Below, piece after piece: positions 18,088 through 29,703 of a stretch of DNA of 64,000 nt. The notes under the pieces are model-generated. The model did not search any database. It was not told the DNA's origin and saw only the letters and a program-made list of their open reading frames with translations. Location: positions 496,001 through 560,000 of the forward strand of contig NZ_JAKREU010000001.1 in assembly GCF_022664435.1 (NCBI RefSeq), read 5' to 3'. Origin of the DNA: Sphingomonas panni (GTDB lineage: Bacteria > Pseudomonadota > Alphaproteobacteria > Sphingomonadales > Sphingomonadaceae). The stretch's first letter is position 1. The number at the start of each line of letters is the position of its first letter. Made by a program: the position numbers and the translations under genes.

Positions 18088-19218
18088 ATGAGCGAGCAAC
18101 AGCACGACGACCAGCCGGCACAGGATGCGGCGGAGCCGAAGCGCGGCAACGGCCGGGCCAAATATATCCTGATCGCGCTGGTGCTGGTCGCGGCGGTGGT
18201 CGGTGGCTGGTGGTACATCGACTATCAGAATGTCGGCAAATTCATGGAGGAAACCGACGACGCGACGGTGCAGGCCGACATGGTGACCATCGCGCCGCGT
18301 GTATCGGGCTATGTCGCCGAAGTGCTGGTTGGCGAGAATCAGGACGTGGCCGCCGGCCAGCCGCTAGTCCGCATCGATCCGCGCGATGCCCGCGCACAGG
18401 CCGCGCAGGCCGAGGCGCAGATCGCCGTCGCCGGCGCGCAGGCTGACACCGCCCGCGCACAGATCACCGAACAATATGCCGCGATCGATCAGGCGCGCGC
18501 CCAGCTGGCCGCCGCGCGCAGCAAGGCCGCCTATGACGCCGCCGAGGTCGCACGCTATCGCCCGCTCGCCGCATCGGGTGCCGAAACCCGCCAGACGCTG
18601 GCCCAGCTGGAGGTGACCGCCCGCCAGTCGGCCGACAATGTCCGCGCCGCCGAGGCTGCGGTGGCCGCACAGCAGCGCCGGGTCGGTTCGCTGCAAAGCC
18701 AGGTCGCGCAGGGCCGCGCGCAGGGGCAGGCCGCCCGCGCGCAGCTGGCCGCCGCCAGCGTCGATGTCGGCGCGACCCAGCTGACCGCGCCGATCGCCGG
18801 GCGCGTCGGCGACAAGACGGTGACCATCGGCCAATATGTGCAGGCCGGCACGCGCCTGATGTCGGTCGTGCCGCTCGACAAGCTCTATATCACCGCCAAT
18901 TTCAAGGAAACGCAGCTCGCGCTGATGCGGCCGGGCCAACCGGTCGAGATCGAGGTCGACGCGCTGGACGGCGTGGCGGTGAAGGGCCGGGTCGAGAGCC
19001 TCGCGCCCGGCACCGGTGCGCAATTCTCGCTGCTGCCGCCGCAGAACGCGACCGGCAACTTCACCAAGATCACGCAGCGCGTGCCGGTGCGCATCTCGAT
19101 CGAGGCGACGCCGGAGGCCCGCCGCCTGCTGGTACCCGGCCTGTCGGTGTCGGTGACGGTCGACACCCGCAGCGCGCGCGACGACCTGAAGAAGCTGCGC
19201 GGGCAGGCGGAGCGCTGA
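18088..19218 (+). CDS. emrA: EmrA-type membrane fusion protein (HlyD family)
   Basis: Periplasmic adaptor of a tripartite exporter, about 376 aa. A cytoplasmic N-terminus is followed by a TM helix (about residues 26-43), a biotinyl-lipoyl-like hairpin, a long Ala/Gln-rich coiled coil (about 95-225) and a beta-barrel region (ITANFKETQLALMRPGQPVE). Two starts are possible. ATG 18046 has AGGAG only two bases away and coincides with the predicted transcript start. ATG 18088 leaves a 40-base leader and is preferred here. emrB follows after 1 bp. Confidence 0.9.
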   Translation: MSEQQHDDQPAQDAAEPKRGNGRAKYILIALVLVAAVVGGWWYIDYQNVGKFMEETDDATVQADMVTIAPRVSGYVAEVLVGENQDVAAGQPLVRIDPRDARAQAAQAEAQIAVAGAQADTARAQITEQYAAIDQARAQLAAARSKAAYDAAEVARYRPLAASGAETRQTLAQLEVTARQSADNVRAAEAAVAAQQRRVGSLQSQVAQGRAQGQAARAQLAAASVDVGATQLTAPIAGRVGDKTVTIGQYVQAGTRLMSVVPLDKLYITANFKETQLALMRPGQPVEIEVDALDGVAVKGRVESLAPGTGAQFSLLPPQNATGNFTKITQRVPVRISIEATPEARRLLVPGLSVSVTVDTRSARDDLKKLRGQAER

Positions 19219-19219
19219 C

Positions 19220-20791
19220 ATGGCCGGTACGGCGGCCACCGCCGGCGCGGGCGTGACCGCCGCCCCGCCGCAAAAGGCCGACCTTGCGGCATGGCTGGCG
19301 GTGATCGCGGGCAATCTCGGCGCGCTGATGGCGACGCTCGACATCTCGATCGTCAATTCCGCCCTGCCGACGATCCAGGGCGAGATCGGCGCGAGCGGGA
19401 CCGAAGGGACGTGGATCGCCACCGCCTATCTGGTCGCCGAGATCGTCATCATCCCGATGGCCGGCTGGTTGCAGCGGATGCTGGGGATGCGGACCTTCCT
19501 GCTGATCGCCGCCGCGCTGTTCACGCTGTTTTCGGTGGTGTGCGGCATCGCCACCACCCTGCCGATGATGATTATCGGCCGGGTCGGACAGGGGTTTACC
19601 GGCGGGGCGATGATCCCGACCGCACAGACGATCATCGCCCAGCGCCTGCCCCCGCACCAGCAGCCGGTCGGCATCGCCGTGTTCGGTGTGACCGCGATCC
19701 TGGGGCCGGTGCTGGGGCCGCTGGTCGGCGGCTGGCTGACCGAGAATATCAGCTGGCATTACGCCTTCTTCCTGAACGTGCCGATCTGCGCGATCCTCGT
19801 CACGCTGCTGCTGGTCGGGCTGCCGCATGAAAAGGCGAAGCTGCACCTGTTCCGCGAGGCGGACTGGCTGGGCATCGCCGGCCTCGCGCTGGGCTTGGGC
19901 GGCCTGACCGTGTTCCTTGAGGACGGGCAGCGCGAGCAATGGTTCGATTCCGAACTCATCCGCTGGATGGCGTTCACCAGCGCGGTCGGCTTCGCCCTGC
20001 TGTTTGCAGGACAGGCGACGGCGAAGCGCCCGATCATCAAGCTCAAGCTGCTGCTCGACCGGCAATTCGGGGCGGTCGCGCTGATGGGCATCGTGCTGGG
20101 CGTCGTCCTCTACGGCACCAGCTACGCCATCCCGCAGTTCCTGGCGGCGCTTGCCGACTATAACGCGTTGCAGGCGGGCAAGGTCGTGCTGCTGTCGGGC
20201 ATCCCCAGCCTGATCCTGATGACGATGGTCCCGATCCTCCTGAAACGGATCGACATCCGCATCGCGGTGTCGATGGGACTGCTCATCATGGGCAGCGCGG
20301 CGCTGCTCGACGCCAGCCTCACCGCGCAATCCTCCGGCCCGGACTTCACCGCATCGCAGCTGCTGCGCGGCGTCGGCCAGATATTGTGCATGTTGTTCCT
20401 CAGCCAGGCGTGCGTCCGTTCGGTCCCGCCGGAGGAAGCGGGCGACGCATCGGGCCTGTTCAACGCCTTCCGCAATCTGGGCGGCAGCTTCTCGCTCGCC
20501 GGCATCTCGATCCTGCAGGACCAGCGGATGTATTTCCATTCGCGGCGGATGGAGGAGACGCTGAACGCCAACAGCGCCGATGTGCAGACCTATGTCGCGG
20601 GGCTGGGCCGCGCGGTCGGCGATCCGGCGGCGGGCCTCAGGCTGCTCTCGCAACAGATTTCGGCCGAGGCGCTGACCATGACGTATAACGACATCTTCTG
20701 GATCATGGGCATGGGCACCTTCTGCGTCCTGCCCCTCGTCCTGTTCCTCCGGCCCCTGCCCAAGGGCGCCAAACCGGCGACGGTGCATTGA
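19220..20791 (+). CDS. emrB: EmrB-type drug exporter (MFS, DHA2 family)
   Basis: A 523-aa, 14-TM proton-coupled exporter. Motif C-like ATLDISIVNSALPTIQGE is in TM1, TEGTWIATAYLVAE follows, and GPVLGPLVGGWLTENISWHY is the antiporter motif in TM5. It works with the adaptor upstream and the outer-membrane lipoprotein downstream to move hydrophobic compounds across both membranes. The stop overlaps the oprM-like start (TGATG). Substrates are not predictable from sequence. Confidence 0.94.
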   Translation: MAGTAATAGAGVTAAPPQKADLAAWLAVIAGNLGALMATLDISIVNSALPTIQGEIGASGTEGTWIATAYLVAEIVIIPMAGWLQRMLGMRTFLLIAAALFTLFSVVCGIATTLPMMIIGRVGQGFTGGAMIPTAQTIIAQRLPPHQQPVGIAVFGVTAILGPVLGPLVGGWLTENISWHYAFFLNVPICAILVTLLLVGLPHEKAKLHLFREADWLGIAGLALGLGGLTVFLEDGQREQWFDSELIRWMAFTSAVGFALLFAGQATAKRPIIKLKLLLDRQFGAVALMGIVLGVVLYGTSYAIPQFLAALADYNALQAGKVVLLSGIPSLILMTMVPILLKRIDIRIAVSMGLLIMGSAALLDASLTAQSSGPDFTASQLLRGVGQILCMLFLSQACVRSVPPEEAGDASGLFNAFRNLGGSFSLAGISILQDQRMYFHSRRMEETLNANSADVQTYVAGLGRAVGDPAAGLRLLSQQISAEALTMTYNDIFWIMGMGTFCVLPLVLFLRPLPKGAKPATVH

Positions 20792-22257
20792 TGACCTTGC
20801 GACCTCTCCCCCTCGCCGCGCTGCTGCTGCTCGGCGCCTGCACCGTCGGCCCGGACTATGCCGGCCCGCCATCGACCGCCGCCGACGCGGTGCAGCGCGG
20901 GTCGTTCGCGCGCGCGACCGATGCCGCCTTCACCCCCGCCCCCGGCCTCGCCCGCTGGTGGGAGGGGTTGAACGACCCGCTGCTTGACCGGCTGGTCGAC
21001 GACGCGCTGGCGCACAGCCCCAGCATCGACCTGGGCGTCGCCCGCGTGCGCGAGGCGCAGGCCCAGCTGACCCAGCAGCGCGCCGCACTGAAGCCCAGCG
21101 CCAGCGTCAACGCCACCGTCATCGCCGCCGAACTGCCGCCGATCGAGCCGGGCGGCGACGGCACCGAGGTCCAGTTCTACAATGCCGGCGCCAATGCCAG
21201 CTGGGAACTCGACCTGTTCGGGGGTGGCCGCCGCCGGATCGAGCAGGTTCGCGCGACCGAAGCGGCGCGCATCGCCGATCTGGCGGACGTGCAGGTGTCG
21301 CTGTCCGCCGCCGTGGCGCAGGCCTATGTCGCCCTGCGCGACGTGCAGGCCCGCATGGCGGTGAGCGACGCGACCACCCGGTTGCAGCAGCAGCAGCTGA
21401 CGCTCACCCGCCAGCGCCTTGCCGCCGGGACCGCCTCGCAACTCTCGGTCGAACGGCTCCAGACGCAGCTGGACAATACGCGCGCGCAGGCGATCCCGCT
21501 GGCGGCGCAGCGCGACGAATATCTGAACCAGCTGGCGGTGCTGACCGGCCGGACGCCCGGCGCGCTCGACACGACGCTCAACGCCGTGGCACCAGTTCCG
21601 CTGCCCCCGGCGCAGGTCGCGGTCGGCGATCCGGCATCGCTGATCGCGCGCCGCCCCGACGTCCGCGCCGCCGAACGCCAGCTCGCCGCCGGCACCGCCG
21701 GGATCGGCGTGGCGAAGGCGCGCGAGCTGCCCGGCATCCGCTTCCTCGGGCTGCTCGGCCTTGGCGGCACCTCGCCCGGCGACGTGTTCGACCTCGGCAA
21801 CATCGCCGCCATCGCCGCGCCGTCGCTCAGCTGGTCGTTCCTCGATTTCGGCCGGAACCGCGCCGCCACCCGCGTCAGCGAGGCACAGCGCGACCAGGCC
21901 GATGCGACCTATCGCAAGACCGTGCTCGACGCGTTGCAGGATGCCGAAACCGCATTGTCCCGCTATGGCAACAGCCGCCGGCAGCTGGGCCAGCTGGTGC
22001 AGGCGGAGGCGACCGCGAAGCGCGCCACCGCGCTCAACCGGCAGCGCGTGGCGGCGGGCACGACCACGCTGATCGACCAGCTCGACGTCGAGCGGCAGCA
22101 GCTGTCGGCGACGGCGGCGGTGACGCAGGCACGCGCCCAGCTGACCCAATATTATATCGCGGTGAACAAGGCGCTGGGCCTTGGCTGGACCGATCCGGTC
22201 AGCGCGGACGCAGGCCGTTCAGCAGCAGCCGCAACGCCGCCCCCAGCTGTGCGCTGA
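20791..22257 (+). CDS. OprM/NodT-type outer-membrane efflux lipoprotein
   Basis: A 488-aa outer-membrane channel of the TolC class. The lipobox LLGAC puts the lipidated cysteine at residue 17. Two outer-membrane efflux repeats are visible, with WWEGLNDPLLDRLVDDAL near the N-terminus and RRPDVRAAERQLAAG at the middle repeat. It completes the pump with emrA and emrB. Its last 59 bp lie over the end of the opposing tetR gene, so read-through would produce antisense to the regulator. Confidence 0.93.
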   Translation: MTLRPLPLAALLLLGACTVGPDYAGPPSTAADAVQRGSFARATDAAFTPAPGLARWWEGLNDPLLDRLVDDALAHSPSIDLGVARVREAQAQLTQQRAALKPSASVNATVIAAELPPIEPGGDGTEVQFYNAGANASWELDLFGGGRRRIEQVRATEAARIADLADVQVSLSAAVAQAYVALRDVQARMAVSDATTRLQQQQLTLTRQRLAAGTASQLSVERLQTQLDNTRAQAIPLAAQRDEYLNQLAVLTGRTPGALDTTLNAVAPVPLPPAQVAVGDPASLIARRPDVRAAERQLAAGTAGIGVAKARELPGIRFLGLLGLGGTSPGDVFDLGNIAAIAAPSLSWSFLDFGRNRAATRVSEAQRDQADATYRKTVLDALQDAETALSRYGNSRRQLGQLVQAEATAKRATALNRQRVAAGTTTLIDQLDVERQQLSATAAVTQARAQLTQYYIAVNKALGLGWTDPVSADAGRSAAAATPPPAVR

Positions 22258-22780
22258 CCTCGGCCTCGGCCATATAGGGCTGGACCAGCGTGCTGGCCAT
22301 GCGGATGGTCAGCAGCAGGTCATGCGGCGACACATCGTCGGCCACCTCGCCGCGCGCCTGCGCCGCGATGAGTGTCGGGGTAAGGATGCGCTCCATCCGT
22401 TCGCGCAGTTCGACGAACCGGCCGATATTGGCGGTGTCGAGGTGGAGTTCGGCCGCGATCCGCGCGAGCAGCGTCATCGACTGCGCACCAGCCCGCACCA
22501 GCTGCTCGATCGTCTCCATGATCGGCAGTGCCGGGTCCAGCATCGCTTCGAACCGATCCGCCCCCCGCGAAAAGATGGCGAGCGCCAGCGCCGCCCGGTC
22601 GGGAAAATTGCGGTAGAGCGTCGCCCGCCCGACCCCGGCGGCGGCGGCGATCGTTTCCAGCGGCACGCCATAGCCATGGGTCGTGAAGCATTCGGTGGCG
22701 GCGGCGATCAACGCATCGCGGCGGAGCGCGGCATCGCGACGCGGCGCGCGGGTCGGCCGGGGATCGGCGGGTTCGGTCAT
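22199..22780 (-). CDS. TetR-family regulator, likely repressor of the Emr pump
   Basis: A 193-aa TetR protein. The N-terminal helix-turn-helix (TIAAAAGVGRATLYRNFPDR, about residues 44-63) is intact. The helical ligand domain is variable, as expected. It is convergent with the pump operon and overlaps its last gene by 59 bp. The palindrome in the emrA promoter is a reasonable target. Linking the two is inference from location; the ligand is unknown. Confidence 0.9.
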   Translation of the reverse strand: MTEPADPRPTRAPRRDAALRRDALIAAATECFTTHGYGVPLETIAAAAGVGRATLYRNFPDRAALALAIFSRGADRFEAMLDPALPIMETIEQLVRAGAQSMTLLARIAAELHLDTANIGRFVELRERMERILTPTLIAAQARGEVADDVSPHDLLLTIRMASTLVQPYMAEAEVSAQLGAALRLLLNGLRPR

Positions 22781-22880
22781 CGCCGCGTCCTACCGGGAAA
22801 AGGGGCAAAGGTCATCGGGCATCACGGTCGCCGCGGCGTGTGCCACGACCGGGCACGCTCGACAATCTGGTCTCCTACAG

Positions 22881-22909
22881 CGTCACCCCGGGCTTGACCC
22901 GGGGTGACG
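22881..22909. repeat. Perfect hairpin repeat (12-bp arms)
   Basis: CGTCACCCCGGG - CTTGA - CCCGGGGTGACG, a perfect stem of 12 bp with a 5-base loop. It matches the left-arm type of the element at 10218-10302. It may also act as a transcription stop or an mRNA end protector for tetR. Confidence 0.85.
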
Positions 22910-22967
22910 AAAGCGCCTTCTGCCGGGGCACCCCCCAATTCACCTGGAAGCGTACCCCTCCCCCGCT

Positions 22968-23063
22968 CGTCACTCCCGCGAAGGCGGGAGTCCATAAACG
23001 CCACCCACGCGATTCCTGCCGAAACGTCGGCGTGAATGGATTCCCGCCTGCGCGGGAATGACG
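22968..23063. repeat. Bipartite palindromic element, about 96 bp
   Basis: Left hairpin CGTCACTCCCGCGAAGGCGG and following TCCATA; right inverted unit GGATTCCCGCCTGCGCGG ending ATGACG; about 40 bp of unrelated spacer between. Layout and length match 14005-14101 and 58594-58688. Confidence 0.9.
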
Positions 23064-23205
23064 AAATCCGATCCATTCCCCCCACGTCATCCCGGTCAGG
23101 AAACGCGCACCTCACCGCACGGGACCGCAACCCTCGCCGGGGTGACGATGGTCCCCATGGCCCGAACGGTTCCTTTCGACGCCATCCCGCAGTACACGCC
23201 CACCC

Positions 23206-24597
23206 ATGACCCACGCCGCCGCCCCCGCCGCGCCTGCGACCGCCCGCGCCGAACTGGCCGCGACGCTGCGCCTCGCCGCACCGCTGGTGGGCGCGAACCT
23301 GTTGCAGATGGCGGTCTATGCCGTCGATGTGGTGTTCGTCGCGCGGCTGGGCGAGGTCGAACTCGCCGCCGCGACGCTCGGCGTCTATGTCTACAGCGTC
23401 ATCCTGTTCGCCCTGTCCGGGCTGGTCGGCGCGGCGGCCCCGATCATCGCCGCCGAACTGGGACAGCGCCGTCATGCCGTGCGCGAGGTGCGCCGGTCGT
23501 TCCGCATGGCGGCATGGATCGCGGTACTCGGCAGCATCCCCTTCATGGCGCTGATGGCGCATGGGGAAAGCCTGCTGCTGCTCGCCGGACAGGATGCGCG
23601 CGTCGCGGCGCGGACCGACGCCTTTCTCGACATCTTGCTGTGGGCGATGATCCCGGCGCTGGCCGGCACCGTCATGCGGATCACCGCCTCGGCGCTCGGC
23701 CGGCCCGGCTGGGCGATGGCGATCACCGCGATGGGGCTGGGCGTGTCGATCCTCGTCAACTGGCTGCTGGTGTTCGGCAATCTCGGCTTTCCGGCGCTGG
23801 GGCTGGAGGGATCGGCGATCGCCAGCCTCTCGACCGCGACCGCGATGATGCTCGCCTATGCTGCGGTGCTGGTCGTCGACCGGCGGCTGCGGCGCTTCCG
23901 CCTGTTCGGCAACTGGTGGCGCGGCGAATGGTCGCGGCTGCGCCAGATTTTCGTGCTGGGCGTGCCGATCGCGGCCACCATGACCTTCGAGGGCGCGCTG
24001 TTCTCGGCTGCCGGGTTCCTGATGGGGCGGATCGGCGTGACCGAGGTCGCGGCCCACGCCATCGCGCTGCAGATCGCCGCCTTCCTGTTCCAGGTGCCGT
24101 TCGGCATCGCGCAGGCGGCGACGATCCGCGTGGGGCTGGCCTATGGTGCGCGCGACCGGCTGTGGATTGCCCGTGCGGGCTGGTCGGCGCTGGCGGTCGG
24201 CACCGGCTTCATGGGGTTCACCGCGCTGCTGCTCTGGCTGTTCCCGCGCGCCTTCCTGTCGGTCTATGTCGATACGCAAGCGCCGGCCAATGCGGCGATG
24301 ATCGCGTTGGCGCTGCAATATCTGGCGATCGCCGCCATCTTCCAGCTCGCCGACGGCGCGCAGGCGGTGGCGGCGGGCGTGTTGCGCGGCGTGCAGGATA
24401 CGCGGGTGCCGATGGTGATCGCGCTGATCGGTTACTGGGCGGTGGGCTTCAGCGTGTCGGTCGCGCTCGGCTTCTGGACGTCGCTCGCCGGGGTCGGCGT
24501 GTGGATCGGCCTCGCCTTCGGGCTGCTGGTCGTCGCACTGCTGCTGGTCGATCGCTGGCGGCGGCGGGAGAAACTGGGCCTCGTTCGGTCCGTCTGA
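23206..24597 (+). CDS. MATE-family multidrug/cation exporter (NorM-like)
   Basis: A 463-aa protein with 12 predicted TM helices in two similar halves. LAAPLVGANLLQMAVYAVDV in TM1 and FQLADGAQAVAAGVLRGVQD in the second half are typical MATE motifs. The latter matches the conserved GxxRGxxDT stretch. Probably a Na+ or H+ antiporter exporting cationic drugs. It is not obviously in an operon; groES follows after 135 bp with its own promoter. Confidence 0.92.
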   Translation: MTHAAAPAAPATARAELAATLRLAAPLVGANLLQMAVYAVDVVFVARLGEVELAAATLGVYVYSVILFALSGLVGAAAPIIAAELGQRRHAVREVRRSFRMAAWIAVLGSIPFMALMAHGESLLLLAGQDARVAARTDAFLDILLWAMIPALAGTVMRITASALGRPGWAMAITAMGLGVSILVNWLLVFGNLGFPALGLEGSAIASLSTATAMMLAYAAVLVVDRRLRRFRLFGNWWRGEWSRLRQIFVLGVPIAATMTFEGALFSAAGFLMGRIGVTEVAAHAIALQIAAFLFQVPFGIAQAATIRVGLAYGARDRLWIARAGWSALAVGTGFMGFTALLLWLFPRAFLSVYVDTQAPANAAMIALALQYLAIAAIFQLADGAQAVAAGVLRGVQDTRVPMVIALIGYWAVGFSVSVALGFWTSLAGVGVWIGLAFGLLVVALLLVDRWRRREKLGLVRSV

Positions 24598-24637
24598 CCG
24601 CCGGCACACATCAGCATCAAATTTGTTCCCGCGCCGC

Positions 24638-24666
24638 TTGACGGTGGCTGAACGGCTCCACATATC
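24638..24666 (+). promoter_or_regulatory. groESL promoter
   Basis: TTGACG (24638-24643), 17-bp spacer, CATATC (24661-24666). The base before makes CTTG, so the site could be read by the vegetative sigma factor or by a heat-shock RpoH factor. The CIRCE element follows the -10 box. Confidence 0.6.
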
Positions 24667-24674
24667 CGGGGCGC

Positions 24675-24699
24675 TGGCACTCCCCCCGGGCGAGTGCCA
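24675..24699. promoter_or_regulatory. CIRCE element (HrcA operator)
   Basis: TGGCACTC - 9 bp - GAGTGCCA, a perfect inverted repeat with the standard 9-bp spacing. It matches the CIRCE consensus arms (GCACTC/GAGTGC core). It lies 8 bp past the -10 box and 34 bp before the groES ATG, where HrcA would block transcription until heat shock. Confidence 0.93.
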
Positions 24700-24732
24700 A
24701 GACATGTTCAGTTATCGCAAAGGGAATCGCGC

Positions 24733-25020
24733 ATGAACTTCCGTCCGCTGCACGACCGCGTGCTCGTCCGCCGCGTCGAAGCCGAAGAGAAGACGCTCGG
24801 CGGGATCATCATCCCCGACACGGCCAAGGAAAAGCCGCAGGAAGGCGAAGTCGTCGCCGCCGGTGCCGGTGCCAAGAACGACAAGGGCGAGGTCGCCCCG
24901 CTCGACGTCAAGGCCGGCGACCGCATCCTGTTCGGCAAGTGGTCGGGCACCGAGGTCAAGGTCAACGGCGAAGACCTGCTCATCATGAAGGAATCGGACA
25001 TCCTCGGCATCGTTGGCTGA
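24733..25020 (+). CDS. groES: Co-chaperonin GroES
   Basis: Lid of the GroEL folding chamber; 95 aa, full length. [19 protein letters not shown] at the N-terminus and the mobile loop [20 protein letters not shown] fit the family, and the C-terminus [14 protein letters not shown] is standard. The start has AGGGA upstream. groEL follows after 79 bp, a gap that contains copy 2 of a 26-bp dispersed repeat. Confidence 0.98.
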   Translation: MNFRPLHDRVLVRRVEAEEKTLGGIIIPDTAKEKPQEGEVVAAGAGAKNDKGEVAPLDVKAGDRILFGKWSGTEVKVNGEDLLIMKESDILGIVG

Positions 25021-25051
25021 GCGACCGATTCCGATCCGGTCACACTTGCGT

Positions 25052-25077
25052 GGCGAGTGTGAACTTTGTGAACTTTG
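25052..25077 (+). repeat. 26-bp dispersed repeat, copy 2
   Basis: Identical to the reverse complement of 3790-3815. It lies in the groES-groEL spacer, ending 22 bp before the groEL start. It contains TGTGAACTT in tandem. It would be part of the groESL mRNA. Confidence 0.85.
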
Positions 25078-25093
25078 ACATTTGAAAGGGTAG

Positions 25094-26743
<1,650 letters not shown>

Positions 26744-26750
26744 TTTCGGA

Positions 26751-26774
26751 CCGGGGCAGGAAAACCTGCCCCGG
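26751..26774 (+). terminator. groEL hairpin 1
   Basis: A perfect 10-bp stem CCGGGGCAGG / CCTGCCCCGG with an AAAA loop, 7 bp after the groEL stop. There is no T-run, so it may protect the mRNA 3' end rather than terminate. Confidence 0.65.
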
Positions 26775-26853
26775 ACACGAAATCAGAACGGCCGGTGCCC
26801 CTTACGGGGCGACCGACGGGCGGCGGCTTTGCCGTCGCCGGTTCTTACCCAAC

Positions 26854-26893
26854 AAAAAAAGGCCGGAAGGGAACACCCCCTTCCGGCCTTTTT
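26854..26893. terminator. Intrinsic terminator after groESL
   Basis: An 11-bp perfect stem GGCCGGAAGGG / CCCTTCCGGCC around a 6-base loop, with a run of seven A before and five T after. It should stop transcription in both directions and isolates groESL from the EAL gene. Confidence 0.95.
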
Positions 26894-26969
26894 CGCATCC
26901 GCCCGATCCAGGTTAACGACCTCGAAACCCCGCTCCCCTACGCCGGTGGGAGAAGGGACCACCTAAACC

Positions 26970-27731
26970 ATGCGATCAGGCTGCAAGGGTTGCCGCGAAG
27001 ACCAACCCGATTTCGCGATCGCGATGGCGTTTCAGCCGATCGTCGACGCCGATACCGGCCTGCCCTTCGCGTTCGAGGCACTGGTGCGCGGCCGGAATGG
27101 CGAAGGCGCGGCGCAGATACTGGCGCAGGTCACGCCCGACAATCGCTACGCCTTCGACCAGCAATGCCGCACGGCTGCGATCGCCGGGGCGGTGGCCGCG
27201 GGCATCCTGTCGACCGGGGCAAGGCTGTCGATCAACTTCCTTCCCAATGCAGTCTATTCACCCGTCGCCTGCATCCAGGCCACCTTGGCGGCGGCGCGGA
27301 CCCATGCCTTTCCCACCGACCGGCTGATCTTCGAATTCACCGAGAATGAGGAGATGGCCGACACCGACCATGTCCGCACCATCGTCGACAGCTATCGCGC
27401 GATGGGCTTTGCCACGGCGTTGGACGATTTCGGCGCGGGTCATGCGGGCCTGGGGCTGCTCGCCAATTTCCAGACCGACTATCTGAAGCTCGACATGGAC
27501 CTGATCCGCGGGATCGACGTCAGCGTTCCCCGACGGCTGATCGTCGAGGGGATGGTGCGGATCGCCACATCGCTCGGCATGGAGATCATCGCCGAGGGCG
27601 TCGAGACGGCCGAGGAATATGCCGTGCTGCGCGCGATCGGCATTCGCTATATCCAGGGCTATCTACTCGCCCGACCCGGCTTTTGCGCGCTGCCGCCGAT
27701 TATCCTGCCCGCGACCCCGCTGGCGGCGTGA
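26970..27731 (+). CDS. EAL-domain c-di-GMP phosphodiesterase
   Basis: A 253-aa stand-alone EAL domain predicted to cut c-di-GMP to pGpG. The residues needed for activity are in place: Glu36 of EAL, Asn89 (SINFLPN), Glu122 (EFTE), Asp152-Asp153 (DDFGAG), Lys173, Glu209 (AEGVET) and Gln229. There is no GGDEF, PAS or membrane segment. A cysteine pair at the N-terminus (CKGC, residues 5-8) is odd and may bind metal or sense redox state (speculative). Confidence 0.93.
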   Translation: MRSGCKGCREDQPDFAIAMAFQPIVDADTGLPFAFEALVRGRNGEGAAQILAQVTPDNRYAFDQQCRTAAIAGAVAAGILSTGARLSINFLPNAVYSPVACIQATLAAARTHAFPTDRLIFEFTENEEMADTDHVRTIVDSYRAMGFATALDDFGAGHAGLGLLANFQTDYLKLDMDLIRGIDVSVPRRLIVEGMVRIATSLGMEIIAEGVETAEEYAVLRAIGIRYIQGYLLARPGFCALPPIILPATPLAA

Positions 27732-27734
27732 GCG

Positions 27735-28145
27735 TCAGCGCGCCGGTTTCCACACCTGCGTCTGGCAGAAGAACGCGATGCAGCCCTGCACCTTGAGCGA
27801 TCCGTCAGCGTTCTTCGACACGATCGACTTGTAGCTTTTGCCGTTGCGCGGGTCGTAGATGCGGCCACGCCAGTCGCTGCCGGCGTCGGCGAAGCCCGAC
27901 AGGATCGGCATTCCCAGGATCGGGCGCGACCGCAGTGCAGGGTCGCTGTTGTTGACGTCGGTCGTCGGCGCACCCGGCGCGGCCTTCAGGATACGGACGA
28001 GTCGCCCGCATAATTTGTCGCCGCAGCGCGCGACCTCGATCACGCCGGCACCGTCCTCGGTCAAATAGCGGCCCGTGATCGGGGTTGCGGCGAGGGCGGG
28101 CGTCGCCGCCGCGATCGCCGCGAGCGTCAGTACACCGCGGATCAT
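27735..28145 (-). CDS. DUF2147 secreted protein (paralogue 2)
   Basis: A 136-aa exported protein with signal peptide (to about residue 19, ATPALAA) and DUF2147 domain: GVIEVARCGDKLCGRLVRI, then SDWRGRIYDPRNGKSYKS and the C-terminal VQGCIAFFCQTQVW. It is closer to the family consensus than paralogue 1. It starts with ATG overlapping the stop of the upstream NDUFS4-like gene (4 bp). The end lies 4 bp from the convergent EAL gene. Function unknown. Confidence 0.9.
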   Translation of the reverse strand: MIRGVLTLAAIAAATPALAATPITGRYLTEDGAGVIEVARCGDKLCGRLVRILKAAPGAPTTDVNNSDPALRSRPILGMPILSGFADAGSDWRGRIYDPRNGKSYKSIVSKNADGSLKVQGCIAFFCQTQVWKPAR

Positions 28146-28423
28146 TTGAAATTGTCCGCATAGGCCTGCAACTTCAGCTTCCGCTCGGGCGCAGGCACGA
28201 CGTGGAAGGCGATCCCCTCCCGCGTGGCATAATCGGTCGCGGCGTCGAGCGAGGGGAATTTCAGCTTCACCTGCTCACGCGTGTCGCCCGACCCGGCCCA
28301 ACCGGTCAGCGGATCGGCCTGCTTCGGTTCGGCCGGTTCGAACTCCAGCATCCAGGTGTGCGTCTTGGCGCGACCGGACTGCATCGCGTTCTTCGGAATC
28401 TGGTAGATACGGGCGTTGGGCAT
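28142..28423 (-). CDS. NDUFS4-like complex I accessory subunit
   Basis: A 93-aa protein of the ETC complex I subunit family (NDUFS4, the 18-kDa/AQDQ subunit). ARIYQIPKNAMQSGRAKTHT and the C-terminal YATREGIAFHVVP are typical. In alphaproteobacteria and mitochondria this subunit sits on the NADH-oxidising arm of complex I. Other nuo genes are absent here, as is usual for this subunit. It overlaps the DUF2147 gene by 4 bp. Confidence 0.9.
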   Translation of the reverse strand: MPNARIYQIPKNAMQSGRAKTHTWMLEFEPAEPKQADPLTGWAGSGDTREQVKLKFPSLDAATDYATREGIAFHVVPAPERKLKLQAYADNFK

Positions 28424-29689
<1,266 letters not shown>

Positions 29690-29703
29690 CCCCGCACTAC
29701 CAC

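Larger units (their letters stand above)
22781..23205. other. Repeat-rich intergenic region, 425 bp
   Basis: No plausible gene. It holds a single hairpin repeat (22881-22909) and a 96-bp bipartite palindromic element (22968-23063). Upstream parts of tetR and of the MATE gene must lie at its ends, but no clear promoter was recognised. Confidence 0.7.

Noticed and set aside
22881..23063. Possible CRISPR array from repeated hairpins
   Set aside because: Only two units, of different type, without regular repeat-spacer periodicity and no cas genes.
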